From Bos javanicus (lineage: Eukaryota; Chordata; Mammalia; Artiodactyla; Bovidae): 64,000 bases of DNA. A program made the translations under genes and the position numbers. The notes beneath the pieces were generated by a model that saw nothing but the letters and a program-made list of their open reading frames with translations, searched no databases and was not told the origin of the DNA. Positions 1 through 11,899 of the stretch are shown here, in pieces. Position 1 is the first letter of the stretch. Each line of letters begins with the position of its first letter. The stretch covers positions 53,394,829 through 53,458,828 of the forward strand of contig NC_083880.1 in assembly GCF_032452875.1 (NCBI RefSeq). The letters are read 5' to 3'.

Positions 1-530
1 GGAACTTGGCAGCAAGCATTGGCCTAATAGTGAAGCCCTTTACCAGTACTATTCTAATAATTTTTCATCCCTCAAAGGGCTCTATGCTCATTAGGACTTT
101 TAGAATGCTTAGGCTTCCCGTGCCTTTCATGGTTGGGCAGTTGTGAGCAATTATGTGCGTTAGTTGCAAGAGTATGGATAAACCTGCCAAGCAAGCTAAA
201 ATAGCAACAGAGGGGTTAAAGTAAAAATGCTCCTTTAAAGCCCAGGAGACTCATTAACTAGAGCCCTAAGTTGATTTTCTTCAGAGAAAGGTGGTCGGGG
301 ATAGCCCCCTGTAAATGTCAGAAGAGTTGGTGAAAGGCATGATATAATAAACAGTAGACAGACAGATTTTGGTTTCGGGACAGATGGTTTAGCAGGTCCA
401 GGGAATCCCTCGAGTCCTGATCTGCCTTTGCCTGTCAGATCTTCTCCGCATGACCTTTGTCATGGGTGGGATCTCCCGTGGTGGTCCCCGGCACCATGAT
501 ATTTTGTATCTCTGTGATATCAGTTGTTAT
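1..530. repeat. Possible LTR-type (endogenous retroviral) fragment
   Basis: No open frame of interest. The stretch around 340-500 resembles the R/U5 part of a ruminant LTR by memory of its wording, but I cannot fix a family or the element ends. It runs directly into T-rich L1 sequence at about 540. Treat as unresolved non-coding DNA. Confidence 0.3.
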
Positions 531-539
531 TTCTCTTTC

Positions 540-2310
540 ATCATTTCTTTCTTTTTTCTGCTTTTTTAAGTTTTTTTCCTTTTGTTTTTATTACAAATAA
601 TATTAAAATAAAAGATTTACATGAATTTATCAGGCTTTAGGTGTTTTGAAAATCTTTTTCATCATTTCTTATTTTGTTTATTTCAGTTCACTATCTTTTC
701 TACTTTTGAGCCTGGCTCAAGGTTTATCAATTTTGTTAGTCTTTTAAAAAAATCAACTCTAGTTTTCATTTATCTTTTTTATTGTTTTCTGTCTCTATTT
801 TCTTTATATTTGCTCTGATCTTTATTACTTTTTTCATCCTGCTGAATTTTGCCTTTGTTCTCCTTTTTCTAATTCCTTTAAATGGTAGGTGAGGCTGTTT
901 ATTTGAGATTTTTCTTGTTTCTTGATGTAGGCCTGTATCACTATAAACTTCCCTCTTCAAACTATTTTAGCTACATCCCATAGATTTTGAAAAATTGTGT
1001 TTTTGTTTTCATTTGTCTCATGAAATTTTTCAATTTCCTCTTTGATTTCTTTATTGACCCACTGACTTTTTTCATTGCATAATATATTTTTTTCAAAATT
1101 TTTATTTATTTAATTTTAATTGGAGAATAATTACTTTACAAAATTGTGATGGTTTTTGCTATATATCAACATCAATCAGCCATAGGTATACATGTGTGCC
1201 CCCCATCTGAGCCACCCTCCCACCTCCTCCCCACCTTATCCCTCTAGGTTGTGCCAGAGTACCGGCTTTGAGTGCCCTGCTTCATGCATTGAACTTGCAC
1301 TGGTCATCTATTTTACATATGGTAATACACATGTTTCAATGCTATTCTCTCAAATCATCCCACCCTCGCCTTCTCTCACTAAATCCAAAAGTCTGTTCTT
1401 TACATCTTTACATCTGTTCTTTACATCTTTACATCTGTCTCCTTTGCTGTCCTGCATGTAGGATCATTGGTACCATCTTTCTAAATTCCATATATATGCA
1501 TTAATATACAGTGTTTGTCTTTTTCTTTCTGACTTACTTCACTCTGTATAATAGACTCCAGATTCATCCACCTCATTAGAACTGACTCAAATGCATCCCT
1601 TTTATAGCAGAGTAATATTCCAGTGTGTATAGGTACCACAGCTTCCTTATCCATTCATCTGCCAATGGACATTTAGGTTACTTATGTCCATGTCCTAGCT
1701 ATTGTAAATAGTGCTGCAATGAACATTGGGGTACATGTGTCTCTTTCTTTTTTTATTTTTCCAGCTTTACTGAAATATAATTGGCATGTAACACTGCATA
1801 AATTTAAGATATACAATATGTTGATTTGACACATTTATATTTTTCAAAATTATTACCATTTTAGTGTTAGCTGACATCTCCATCATGTTGCATAATTACC
1901 ATTTCTTTTTCTGGTCAGAACATTTGATCTATCCTCTATCCTCTTAGCAACTTCCCTGATAGCTTCCCTGATAGCTCAGTTGGTAAAGAATCTGCCTGCA
2001 ATGCAGGAGACCCTGTTTGATTCTTGGTTCAAGAAGATCCCCTGGAGAAGGGAAAATCTAGCTACTCCAGTATTCTGGCCTGGAGAATTCCATGGACTAT
2101 AGTCCATGGAGTCACAAAGAGTCGGACACAACTGAGTGACTTTCACTTCACTTCTTAGCAACTTTCAGGTACATGGTACAATATCATCAACTATAATCAC
2201 CTTGCTGTGAAATAGATCCCAAGAATTCTGGTTTCCTCAGAGTATACACCCAGCAGTGGGATTTTGCTAGGTCATATGGCAGTTCTATTTCCAGAGTTTT
2301 TTTGTTTTTT
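540..2310 (-). repeat. Nested L1 LINE fragments, antisense
   Basis: 540-1080 reads as reverse-strand L1 ORF2. 1085-1740 is a ruminant L1 3' UTR and ORF2 end on the reverse strand. 1745-1955 is an older L1 3' tail that interrupts it, and the younger L1 resumes at about 2230. A Bov-tA SINE sits inside at 1957-2160. No intact L1 reading frame is left. Confidence 0.7.
1957..2160 (+). repeat. Bov-tA SINE
   Basis: Starts with the tRNA-like head (GATAGCTCAGTTGGTAAAG) and ends with the usual GTCGGACACAACTGAGTGAC tail followed by a TTTCACTTCAC run. The orientation is given by the head. Confidence 0.85.
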
Positions 2311-2880
2311 GTGTGTGAACCAAAAAATGATTTTTTAAAAAAATTTTCAAGATAAAAGCACCAGATTATTGTTTTCTTCTCTGGATGGAAAGAGGAGTGG
2401 ATCAGAAAGTTCACTGCGTGCTTTTTAAAGTGCTTTCTCATTGAACATTGAGGCTGCAAGTCTGAAAAAAAAATAAGTCATTGAAACATGTGCGATTGAC
2501 TATTCTTTGCCTGACACTTAGTGGTAACTTGGAGAACTGCAGTTTTGACCTGTGGGAGGGAGCTCCATGGGAAACCACAGGGAAGAGAAAAGGCTTTGGG
2601 TTTGTTCTCTGCATTCACAGGAACCTGAATGGATCACCAAGAACTGACCCTGGAAACCTGGAAGGCGGGCTGTGGACACAGAGCCTACCAATAATCTGAT
2701 TCCCTGTCATGCTTCAAGAGGGACCCAAAAGTAGGAGACAGAAAAATGTGTTTTCATATTTGCTCTTTTAATATCATGTCACTTTTCTCAGCTCATGATT
2801 TTGTGAAGAAAATAATGAAAATCAACATAGCGCTTTGCAATGAAAAGAGATATTCAGGGCAAGAACTTAAAGAACAAACA
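2311..2880. other. Non-coding stretch, nothing recognised
   Basis: Short chance frames only. I see no conserved exon, splice pair or clear repeat family between the L1 fragments and the next SINE. Confidence 0.4.
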
Positions 2881-2882
2881 AC

Positions 2883-3025
2883 AGGGACTTTCCTGGTGGT
2901 CTAGTGGTTATGACTTCCCCTTCCAGAGCAAGGGGATGCAAATTTGGTCCCTGGTTGGGGAGCTAAGATCCCCCATGCCTCAGGAGCCTGAAAACCAAAA
3001 CAAAACAGAAACAATATTGTAACAA
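2883..3025 (+). repeat. CHR-type tRNA-derived SINE
   Basis: Carries the phrase TTTCCTGGTGGTCTAGTGGT, then a box-B-like TTTGGTCCCTGGTTGGGGAG, and ends in an A-rich CAAAACAAAAC tail. This fits the older artiodactyl CHR SINE group rather than Bov-tA. Confidence 0.65.
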
Positions 3026-3229
3026 ATTTAACAAAGATTTTTAAAATGGTCCACATAAAAAAGATCTTTAAAAAAGAAGCTAGCTAGGAATATAAGTGGG
3101 TATCACCTTTCTGGAGTCCTGTTTGGCAAGCTGTATAAAATTGTTTTTTGAAGTATTGCCTCCTTTCTTGTCATGGACTGAATGTTTGTGTCCTCTCCCC
3201 ACCCCTCATGCTTTAGCCCTTCATCAGAT

Positions 3230-3810
3230 TTACAGGTTGAAGCCTAATCCCCAGTATAATGATATCTGGGGATGGAGTTATTATATTCCTAGTTTTTTAA
3301 AGAACCTCCACATTGTTCTCCATAGTGGCAGTACCAGTTTGCATTCCCACCAACAGTGTAAGAGGGTTTCCTTTTCTCCACACACTGTCTAGCATTTATT
3401 GTTTGTAGACTTATTGATGTTGGCCAGTCTGACTGGTGTGAGATGATACCTCATTATGGTTTTTATTTGCATTTCTCTAATAATGAGTGAGGTTGAGCAT
3501 CTTTTCATGTGTTTATTAGCCATCTGTACATCTTCTTTGATGAAATATCTGTTTAGGTCTTTTGCCCACTTTTTGGTTGTGTTGTTCATTTTTCTGGTAT
3601 TTAACTGCATGAATATTTTGGAGGTTAATTCTTTGTCAGTTGTTTCATTTGCTGTTATTTTCTCTCATTCTGAGGGCAGTTGTTTCACCTTGCTTTTAGT
3701 TTCCTTCATTGTGCAAAAGCTTTTAAGTTTAATTAGATCCCATTTGTTTATTTTTGTTTTTATTTCCATTACTCTGGGAGGTGAATCACAGAGGATCTTG
3801 CTGTGATTTA
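3230..3810 (-). repeat. L1 ORF2 3' fragment, antisense
   Basis: From about 3295 the text matches the reverse complement of the L1 ORF2 C-terminal region (TTCTCCATAGTGGCAGTACC, GGTGTGAGATGATACCTCAT). Frames here are shadows of that element. Confidence 0.75.
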
Positions 3811-3835
3811 TGTTGGAGGGTGTTCTTTGTTTTCC

Positions 3836-4072
3836 TTTGAAGTGAAGTGAAGTGAAGTGAAGTGAAGTGAAGTCGCTCAGTCGTGTCTGACTCTTTGCGA
3901 CCCCGTGGACTGTAGCCTACCAGGATTCTCCGTCCATGGGATTCTCCAGGCAAGAATACTGGAGTGGGTTACCATTCCCTTCTCCAGGGCATCTTCCCGA
4001 CCCAGGGATTGAACCCAGGTCTCCTGGATTGGAGGCAGACACTTCAACCTCTGAGCCACCAGGGAGGCCCAT
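3836..4072 (-). repeat. Bov-tA SINE with (AGTGA)n microsatellite tail
   Basis: Reverse-oriented Bov-tA ending in GAGCCACCAGGGAGGCCC. Its 3' tail has grown into a run of about seven AGTGA units at 3838-3873, a common and often polymorphic state for this SINE. Confidence 0.85.
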
Positions 4073-4216
4073 GTTTTCCTTAAGAGTTGGAAATCAGAGA
4101 AATTAAGGAAATAATCCCATTCATCATTGCAACAAAAACAATAAAATACTTAGGAACAAATTTACATGAAGAAACGAAAGACCTGTATATACAGAACTGT
4201 AAAACATGATGAAAGG

Positions 4217-4348
4217 ATTTTCCAGGCAAGAATACTGGAGTGGGGTGCCACTGCCTTCTCCAGGGGAACTTCCCGACCCAGGGATCGAACCCAGGTCTCC
4301 CGCATTGTAGGCAGACACTTTACCATCTGAACCACAAGGGAAGCCCAA
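4217..4348 (-). repeat. Bov-tA SINE, partial
   Basis: Begins at TTTTCCAGGCAAGAATACTG and ends at the complement of the tRNA-like head (ACCACAAGGGAAGCCC). Inserted in L1 ORF2. Confidence 0.8.
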
Positions 4349-4454
4349 AAGAAATCAAAGATGGTACAAATAGATGGAGAAATATACCATTTTCTTGGAT
4401 TGGAAGAATCAATATAGTGAAAATGAGTATACTACTCAAAGCAATCTATAGATT

Positions 4455-4705
4455 CAGTGCTGCTGTTGCTAAGTCGCTTTAGTCGTGTCTGACTCTGCGC
4501 AACCCCATAGATGGCAGCCCACCAGGCTCCCCGTCCCTGGGAATCTCCAGGCAAGAACACTGGAATGGGTTGCCATTTCCTTCTCCAGTGCATGAAAGTG
4601 GAAAGTGAAAGTGAAGTCGCTCAGTCGTGTCTCACTCTTAGTGACCCCAGGGACCGCAGCCTACCAGGCTCCTCCATCCATGGGATTTTCCAGGCAAGAG
4701 TACAA
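4455..4705 (-). repeat. Bov-tA SINE dimer
   Basis: Two reverse-oriented Bov-tA bodies in a row, the first starting with TGCTGCTGTTGCTAAGTCGC, the second at about 4600. Inserted in the same L1. Confidence 0.8.
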
Positions 4706-5261
4706 TCCCTATCAAACTACCAAATAAATTTTTCACAGAAACTAAAACAAATAATTTCACAATATGTATGGAAACACAAAAGACCCTGAATAGCCAAAGC
4801 AATCCTGAGAAAGAAGAATGGAACTGGAGGAATCAACCTGCCTGACTTCAGACGATACTACAAAACTACAGTCATCAAGACAGTATGATACTGTCACAAA
4901 GACAGAAATATAGATCAGTGGAGCAAAATAGAAAGTCCAGAGATAAATCCACCCACCTATGGACATTTTATCTTTGACAAAGGTGGCAAAAATATAAAAT
5001 GGAGAAAAGACAGTCTCTTCAACAAGTGGTGCTGGGAAAACTGGTCAATTAGGTGTAAAAGAATGAAAACTATAATACTTTCTAACACCATTCACAAAAA
5101 TAAATTCATAATGGGTTTAAGAGGGTTAAATGTAAGACCAGAAAGTCTTGTTCATGGTATCTTTAAATATTACTAATACTGCTTTCAGTAGTTTTGTCTA
5201 ATGATTGTAATTGAGGTATATCATAAATGTTATTCCAGCAAGCTATAAAACTCTTACCATT

Positions 5262-6107
5262 GCTAAGAGTTGTTCTTCAGTTGCTGAGTCATGTTGAACA
5301 ATTTGTGACTCCATGGGCTGCAGCACATCAGGATTCTCTGTTCTTCACTGTCTCCCACAGTTGGCTCAAACTCATGTCCATTGAGTCATTGATGCCATCC
5401 AACCATCTCATCCTCTGTTGCCCCCTTTTCCTCCTGCCCTCTGTCTTTCCCAGTGTTGGCTCTTTGCATCAGATGGCCAAAGGACTGGAGCTTCAGCTTT
5501 AGCATCAGTCCTTCCAATGAATATTCAGGGTTGATTTCCTTTAGGATTGACTGATTTGATCTCCTTGCAGTCAAAGGAATTCTCGAAAGTCTTCTCTAGC
5601 ATCACAGTTCAAAAGCATCGATTCTTCAGTGCTCAGCCTTCTTTATGGTCCAACTCTCACATTCATATGTGACCACAGGAAAAACCATAGCTTTGACTAG
5701 AAAGACTTTTGTCAGTAAAGTGACGTCTCTGAACTTTTAATACACTGTCTAGGTTTGTCATAGCTTTTCTTCCAAGGAGCAAGCATCTTTAAGTTTCATG
5801 GCTGTGGTCATTGTCTGCTGTGATTTTGGAGCCCCTAAAAATAAAGTCTGTTACTATTTCCATTTTTTCCCCATCTATTTGCCGTGAAATGATGTGATGG
5901 GATGCCATGATCTTGGTTTTTTGAATGCTGAGTTTTAAGCCAGGTTTTTCACTTTCCTCTTTCACCTTCATCAAGATGCTCTTTAGTTTCTTTCTTTCTG
6001 CCCTTAGGGTGCTATCTTCTGCATATCTCAGGTTGTTGATATTTCTCCCAGCAATCTTGATTCCAGCTTGTGATTCATACAGCCTGACTAACAGCAAAGG
6101 CATTAAA
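5262..6107 (-). repeat. BovB LINE, 5'-truncated
   Basis: Reverse-strand BovB: the 3' end comes first (GTTGCTGAGTCATGTTGAAC region) and the element runs back into the reverse transcriptase region, where the complement of the YADD-type motif is present (mutated to YAED) near 6020. Frameshifted and dead. Confidence 0.85.
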
Positions 6108-6249
6108 AAAAAAATAGTGTAACTCTGTTAACATTAATCCAATCATCCAACTTAGTTTTATCTTTCATAATGATTCATATGCAAATTTTTTATGTGTCAA
6201 ACATTTCTAAGTTCTCCATATGAGAACTAGAGCCTCCCTAAGTGAAAGA

Positions 6250-6460
6250 AAGAAAGTGAAGTCATTCAGTCGTGCCCGACTCTTTGCGACCCCATGGATA
6301 GTAGCCTGCACCAAGCTCCTCTGTCCATGGGATTTTCAAGGCAAGAGTACTGGAGTGGGTTTCCATTTCCTTCTCCAGGGAATCTTCCCAACCCAGGGAT
6401 CAAACCCAGGTCTCTCACACTGTAGACAGATGCTTTACCATCTGAGCCACCAGGGAAGAG
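6250..6460 (-). repeat. Bov-tA SINE
   Basis: Reverse-oriented full-length copy, tail side at 6250, head complement GAGCCACCAGGGAAG at 6444-6458. Confidence 0.85.
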
Positions 6461-6554
6461 CCTCCCTAACCTCCTGCCAGTTTCCACCTCTGAGAGAAAA
6501 CCACTTTCAATTCTTTTAACTGATTATTAGATTTTAGTGCCAAATATCATAGAG

Positions 6555-6782
6555 CATGGGTTTCTCAGGTGGTGCTAGTGGTAAGGAATCTGCCTGCTAA
6601 TGCAGGTGACATAAGAGATATGGGTTTGATCCCTGGGTTGTGAAGATCCCCTGGAGGAGGGCACGGCAACCCACTCCAGTATTCTTGCCTAGAGAATCCC
6701 CATGGACAGAGGAGCCAGTCTCAGTCCATAGGGTCGCAGAGAGGCTAACACCATTGAAGTGACTGAGGACGCACACACATGT
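6555..6782 (+). repeat. Bov-tA SINE
   Basis: Sense-oriented copy beginning GGTTTCTCAGGTGGTGCTAG and ending in a GACGCACACACAT tail. Confidence 0.8.
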
Positions 6783-6841
6783 TATATAGCATGCTTCTAT
6801 AGCAACTTTTTGTTTTCTCACACTTAGGCATTATTTGGAGA

Positions 6842-7136
6842 TCAGCCCTGGGTGTTCTTTGGAAGGAATGATGCTAAAGCTGAAACTCCAGTACTTTGGC
6901 CACCTCATTCGAAGAGTTGACTCATTGGAAAAGACTCTGATGCTGGGAGCGATTGGGGGCAGGAGGAGAAGGGGATGACAGAGGATGAGATGGCTGGATG
7001 GTATCACCGACTCGATGGACGTGAGTCTGAGTGAACTCGGGGAGATGGTGATTGACAGGGAGGCCTGGCATGCTGCGATTCATGGGGTCGCAAAGAGTCA
7101 AACATGACTTAGCAACTGAACTGAACTGAACTGAAG
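6842..7136 (+). repeat. BovB LINE 3' end
   Basis: Short 5'-truncated BovB ending in the diagnostic ACTGAACTGAACTGAACTGA tail at about 7133. It keeps only the last part of ORF2 and the 3' end. Confidence 0.85.
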
Positions 7137-7189
7137 CATTATTTATGGACATGACTCTATGGAAGATGAGTAATGTTTTGTTACTCCTG

Positions 7190-8208
7190 ACTTCATGCCA
7201 CACAGATGCATCTGATTCCTCATCACAAATCTGTATGAAAGTCAAGAAGCAACAGTTAGAACTGGACATGGAAAAACAGACTGGTTCCAAATTGGGAAAT
7301 GAGTACATCAAGGCTGTATATTGTCACCCTGCTTATTTAATTTATATGCAGAGTACACCATGCAAATGCCAGGCTGGATGAAGCCCAAGCTGGAATCAAG
7401 ATTGTCAGGAGAAATGTCAAAAACCTCAGATATGCAGATGACATCACCTTTATGGAAGAAAGAAGACCCAAAGAGCCTCTTGATGAAAGTGAAAGAGGAG
7501 AGTGAAAAAGTTGGCTTAAAACTCAACATTCAGAAAATGAAGATCATGGCATCTGGTCCCATCACTTCATAGCAAATAGATGGGGAAACAGTGGAAACAG
7601 TGGCTGACTTTATTTTGGGGGGCTCCAAAATCACTGCAGATGGTGACTGCAGCCATGAAATTAAAAGACACTTGCTCCTTGGGAGAAAAGCTATGACCAA
7701 CCTAGACAGAATATTAAAAAGCAGAGACATGTCTTTGCCAGAAAAGGTCCATCTAGTCAAAGCTATGGTTTTTTCCAGTAGTCATGTATGTATGTGAGAG
7801 TTGGACTACAAAGAAAGCTGAGCCCTGAAGAATTGATGCTTTTGAACTGTGGTGCTGGAGAAGACTCTTGAGAGTCCCTTGGACTGCAAGGAGATCCAAC
7901 AAGTCCATATTAAAGGAAATCAGTACTGAATATTTGTTGGAAGTACTAATGCTGAAGCTGAAACTTCAGTACTTTGGCCACCTGATGCAAAGAACTGAAT
8001 CATTGGAAAAGACCCTGATGCTGGGAAAGATTGAAGGTGGGAGGAAAAGGGGAACGACAGAGGACAAGATGGTTGGATGGCATCACAGACTCGATGGACA
8101 AGCTCCGGGAGTTGATGATGGACAGGGAGGCCTGGCGTGCTGCAGTCTCTGGGGTCGCAGAGAGTTGGACATGACTGAGCGACTGAACTGAACTGAACTG
8201 AACTGAAT
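7190..8208 (+). repeat. BovB LINE, 5'-truncated
   Basis: Second BovB just downstream of the previous one, running from the reverse transcriptase region to the GAACTGAACTGAACTGAA tail at 8188-8207. Several frameshifts; the catalytic motif region at 7432-7445 is disrupted. Confidence 0.85.
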
Positions 8209-9300
8209 ATAATTTTGAATAACTTAGTAGTGTCTATATTATGTTATTATGACTGAGGTTGCTATTTGTAGCTGACTTGGTAGCATTCCTGGTTTTGGCT
8301 TGTGTTGATCCTCTCATCTGTGTGTGTGTATAACCAGCACCATGGTCAGCATCAATGACCACACAGTCTCTCATGTGATAGCCCTTTACAATGACATACG
8401 TCCCCACCAAACCAAACCTCTGGCAAATGCCATTGTATTTTGTTTCCATATAATTTCAAGTATGCTATATCAGTGGAATTCGTATTTTGAGATTGGCTTT
8501 ATGTACTCAACCTAGTACCTTCAAGAAACTTACAATTGTTGCACACACACATATATAAAACTCATCCTTTGGGCTGTTGAATAGTATTTCCTGTTATGGA
8601 TGCAGTTTGTTAAACTGTACACATATTGGTAGATTTTTTTTTTCAAGTTTTTGCTTTACAGAAAAATCCTCTATAACATTCATGCACAGGTTTTGTGTGG
8701 AGGTAGTTTTTGTTTTTCTGAATAAATGTCTAGAAGCGTAATTTCTGGGTCATATAATGCACTTCTTTTTGTGAAAGGAGTAAGAAGTGATTCCTTTTTT
8801 GGAGGCAGGTCATACAAGTTCTGAGATCCACGTTGCACTGTGAAATTGGCTAAATTTTACTAATTACATCTTTAAAGGACTGGAGTAAGAAATCATTACA
8901 GGAGCAGACCTGCTTCCATTCCACAGGGTTGAGAGCCCCTGGAGAAACTTCTTTTGGTTGAGGCAGGTGTAGAATCAGACTACAAGCCAGCCACATCCTA
9001 GAGTTCTGGAATTGGTACTTTGGGACAAGCCCACAGCCACAGATTCTTCCTGGGGTCTGTGAGTTTGCCTAGGGCTCCCAAACTGGGGTTCACCATGAAT
9101 GAGGTCAGGGGCCCAATGGAGAGAATAGTGGCCCCAAGTTCTAGCCAAATAAGGAGCAAGTTTATTTCAATTAGGTTTGTTCACTCTCTCTGAAAACATA
9201 AGTAACTCCTCAGTCTCCATGAGCCTTCTCTGTCTGAATTCTATTTCACCATCAGAAGCAGAAACTGTCTAGAATGCAGAAGCAGATTACAATTTCACAA
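8209..9300. other. Non-coding flank of the SIRP leader exon
   Basis: 8570-8800 resembles an old reverse-strand L1 3' region. From about 8860 to 9300 I see no repeat family and no coding exon, which fits a 5' flanking or upstream regulatory region of the leader exon that follows. Confidence 0.4.
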
Positions 9301-9306
9301 ACATTT

Positions 9307-9332
9307 CACGTCATCATAGGCACTTCCTCTTA
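9307..9332 (-). promoter_or_regulatory. Candidate myeloid promoter sites (CRE-like and PU.1-like)
   Basis: CACGTCA at 9307-9313 is TGACGTG on the other strand, a CRE/ATF-like site. CACTTCCTCTTA at 9321-9332 is TAAGAGGAAGTG on the other strand, a close match to the PU.1 (SPI1) consensus. They lie 100-125 nt upstream of the leader ATG and I see no TATA box. SIRP genes are mainly myeloid and PU.1 drives many TATA-less myeloid promoters, so the placement is sensible. Binding is inference. Confidence 0.45.
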
Positions 9333-9431
9333 CATCTTGGGAGGTGGGGCTTCTCTCCTCTCCACCGAGCACAGATGTTCTGGTTTTCCCTAGGACACAT
9401 TTGGACACAGCGGGCTCCTCAGGCCTCTACG

Positions 9432-9504
9432 ATGCCCATCCCTGCCTTCTGGGTCCACCCTCCTCCTCTTTGCCTGCTGCTGACTCTGCTGCTGGGACTC
9501 ACAG
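9432..9504 (+). CDS. SIRP leader exon (signal peptide)
   Basis: The ATG at 9432 opens a 24-codon hydrophobic leader: MPIPAFWVHPPP followed by a Leu-rich core ending in GLTG. This matches the start of the human SIRPB1/SIRPG/SIRPD leaders (MPVPAS or MPIPAS, then a Leu-rich core). The exon ends in phase 1 at a consensus donor (ACAG, then GTAAGT at 9505). The split Gly codon is completed by the GA that begins every V exon downstream, giving the usual leader/V boundary. It is the only leader exon I noticed in the window, although four V exons follow, the nearest 19 kb away. SIRPs are cell-surface receptors, so this peptide would direct entry to the secretory pathway. The SIRPB-type assignment rests on this leader and on the transmembrane exon at 61349. 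Confidence 0.8.
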
Positions 9505-9734
9505 GTAAGTATTCCTTTGGGTAGAATCTCCTTTTTCCTGCCTTCTGGACCTTCACTGCCCCAGTACTTTTAGGGTCTCCATGTAAACATGAGTGCTCAA
9601 TCCATGCTACAGAAGTCCAAGGGGTAGACATTATCTGAGAGCATAAAATCAGGGATCTAAGTGTTTTCTCTGTGGATCCATCACCTGCAGCCTACTACCA
9701 GAGGCTTCCAAACAGATACTTCAAACACCAACCA

Positions 9735-9930
9735 TGACGGATTTGTGCATATTATCTAATTCTCACAATGTCCCAGTGTGATAACTATTAACAGTGAACT
9801 GCAGATGGGGAAATTGAGGCAGAGAGTAACTTGACCAATGTCACAATGTCATCTAAGGCAGTAGAGCACAGGATTAAAATCCAGGATGTTCAGCTGCAGA
9901 ATTGATTCTTTGAGCCATGTTGTGCTGCTC
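9735..9930 (+). repeat. MIR element
   Basis: Contains the MIR signature order: TTATCTAATTCTCACAATG, then GATGGGGAAATTGAGGCAGAG, then a GAGCACAGGATTAAAATCCA part. It sits in the first SIRP intron. Confidence 0.7.
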
Positions 9931-10387
9931 AGCTTCTCAGAGGAGCCTAATTGCAGAAAAATCAGAAAACAGAGAAGTAAATAATAGGTAAGTCATCACA
10001 TACCATGCTACTCATTTAAAAATCTTACAGTGTGTACTCCCAAACTTTTGTTGGTGATGTGTTAGATGGTTCCTATCTGCTAACTTTTTTTTTAAACTGG
10101 GCTTTAAACATCTGTTATAATGGTGTTTGATCCTCAAAACAGCTTGTACACTATCATGCTAGGCTACACTTTAATACATGTTTGTGGATGCATGATATGT
10201 GTATGTTTATGTATGTGAATGAGTGGGTATGAGGAAGTGTTCTCAGAAATGAGATTTCAGAAAGACTTCCTTATTTTTCCCATGAGTCATTTTTCACTCT
10301 ACATGAAATGACATAGACAGATAATTAGTTTCTGCTGCCTTTCAGCAACAACTCTCCTTTTAACTTCTCTATATATTTATCCTTGGA

Positions 10388-10603
10388 AAAGTGAAAGTGT
10401 TAGTTGCTCAGTTGGGTCTGACTCTCTGCGACACTATGGATTGTAGCCCACCAGGCTCCTCTGTCCATGGAATTTTCCAGGCAAGAATACTGGAATGGGT
10501 AGCCATGCCCGTCTCCAGGGCATCTTACCAACCCAGGGATCGAACCCAGGTCTCCTTCATTCCAGGCAGGTTCTTTAGCGTCTGAGCCACCAGGGCTTAC
10601 CCT
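10388..10603 (-). repeat. Bov-tA SINE
   Basis: Reverse-oriented, from GTGAAAGTGTTAGTTGCTCA to GAGCCACCAGGGCTTACCC. Confidence 0.85.
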
Positions 10604-10859
10604 TCCTCAAACTCTTAAGAAAACTTGGTTCTTGGTAAATGGGTAGAATTTTGTGCGTACCCATCTTGGAGTCCCCTCTTTCATGCTGGATAGGGGTGAG
10701 GAAGAAAGGAGGGGATTAAAGACACCGAGACTCTTGCCTATATGATCTATATACTCATATCCATATCTGTAATTATATTTATACCCATATTTATAAGAAT
10801 CTATATCATCTAATGCTCGTTGAAGCCTGCACACCTCAGGAAATCTATTGAGTAAAAAC

Positions 10860-11070
10860 TATTCATTTTCTTGCACATTCGTCTTGTGCCAGACACTGTT
10901 GGAAATGCTCACAGTTGTTTACTCATGTGACATCAAATCCAAACTAGAGCCTCTGGTCACCCCTACCTTACAGAGAAGAAAACAGAGCAAGGAGAAGTTC
11001 AAGGTCACTCAGTGGTAAATGGTAGAGGTATGGTTTAAATTCAAGCAATCTGATACTAGAGCTCATGAGT
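10860..11070 (+). repeat. MIR element
   Basis: Shows the MIR order: GTGCCAGACACTGTTGGAAA, then ACAGAGAAGAAAACAGAGCA, then AAGGTCACTCAGTGG. Degraded. Confidence 0.65.
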
Positions 11071-11895
11071 TTAACCGTTGGTCTTCTTGATGCTGTGGCC
11101 CTGCTTCTATCTCACGATCATGAGATTTCAGCCACTTCTGTCAATAGTTTGCAGAGCGGGGAGTGTGGGGAAGAGGGTTTGTGGTTTTCTTCTTCTGGGC
11201 TCTTCTGCTTCTTGCATACATACAAGTCACTTTTGTTTTCCCCAAGTCATATATTCATTCTGGCATTTGGTTGACAATACACTACTGAGGACATAGAAGC
11301 AACTAGAACATTTGAGGTTATGATATACATGCAAAAAAGAAGACGTAAAAATGGCTAGCACCTGGACAGTAGCTAGTAGAGATAAGAGGGAAAAAATTCA
11401 GGTTCTGGGTGCACGCTGAAGAGGATTTTCTGATGCATAGTATGTGTGGTGGGAGAAAAGACTATGGCTTTGAGATTTGTGCATCTAGAAGTATGGTGGC
11501 TCAGCTGAGATACAGAGGGTGGCAGGGGTTGGGAGGAGATTCAGTTTGGTTTCAGATGTTGTTAACTGTGAGATATCTATTTCTATCCAAAAAACATGAC
11601 AAGTGGATAGTTGGACAAGCAAGTTCAGAGGAAAGACCTGGGCCAAAGATGTAAATTAAAAAATTATTAATTTATGATTGTAGAGATTTTTTTTTCCTAT
11701 TCCTTGATTCTCTGATCCCTCTTCTCTACTCCCTCCATTTCTCTCTCCAACTTTTTTTCATGTTTCTTCCCGTTTTTGTCTTAGCAGTTCACCTTCCCCA
11801 ACCTCAGTCTTCTTTTTCAGACTTTAAAAACTAAACCATCTGATGATGTTGGCACATCACAGGACCTTCCCTGTAATAAGGTGCACTCTTGTTAG
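11071..11895. other. Intronic DNA without recognised elements
   Basis: Only chance frames. There is a T-rich, C-rich stretch at 11690-11820. I see no exon with splice sites. Confidence 0.4.
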
Positions 11896-11899
11896 GAGG

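Larger units (their letters stand above)
4080..5160 (+). repeat. L1 ORF2 fragment split by two SINEs
   Basis: Sense-strand L1 ORF2 text runs 4080-4216, 4349-4455 and 4705-5130. It is interrupted by reverse-oriented Bov-tA copies. Many stops; no function. Confidence 0.75.
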
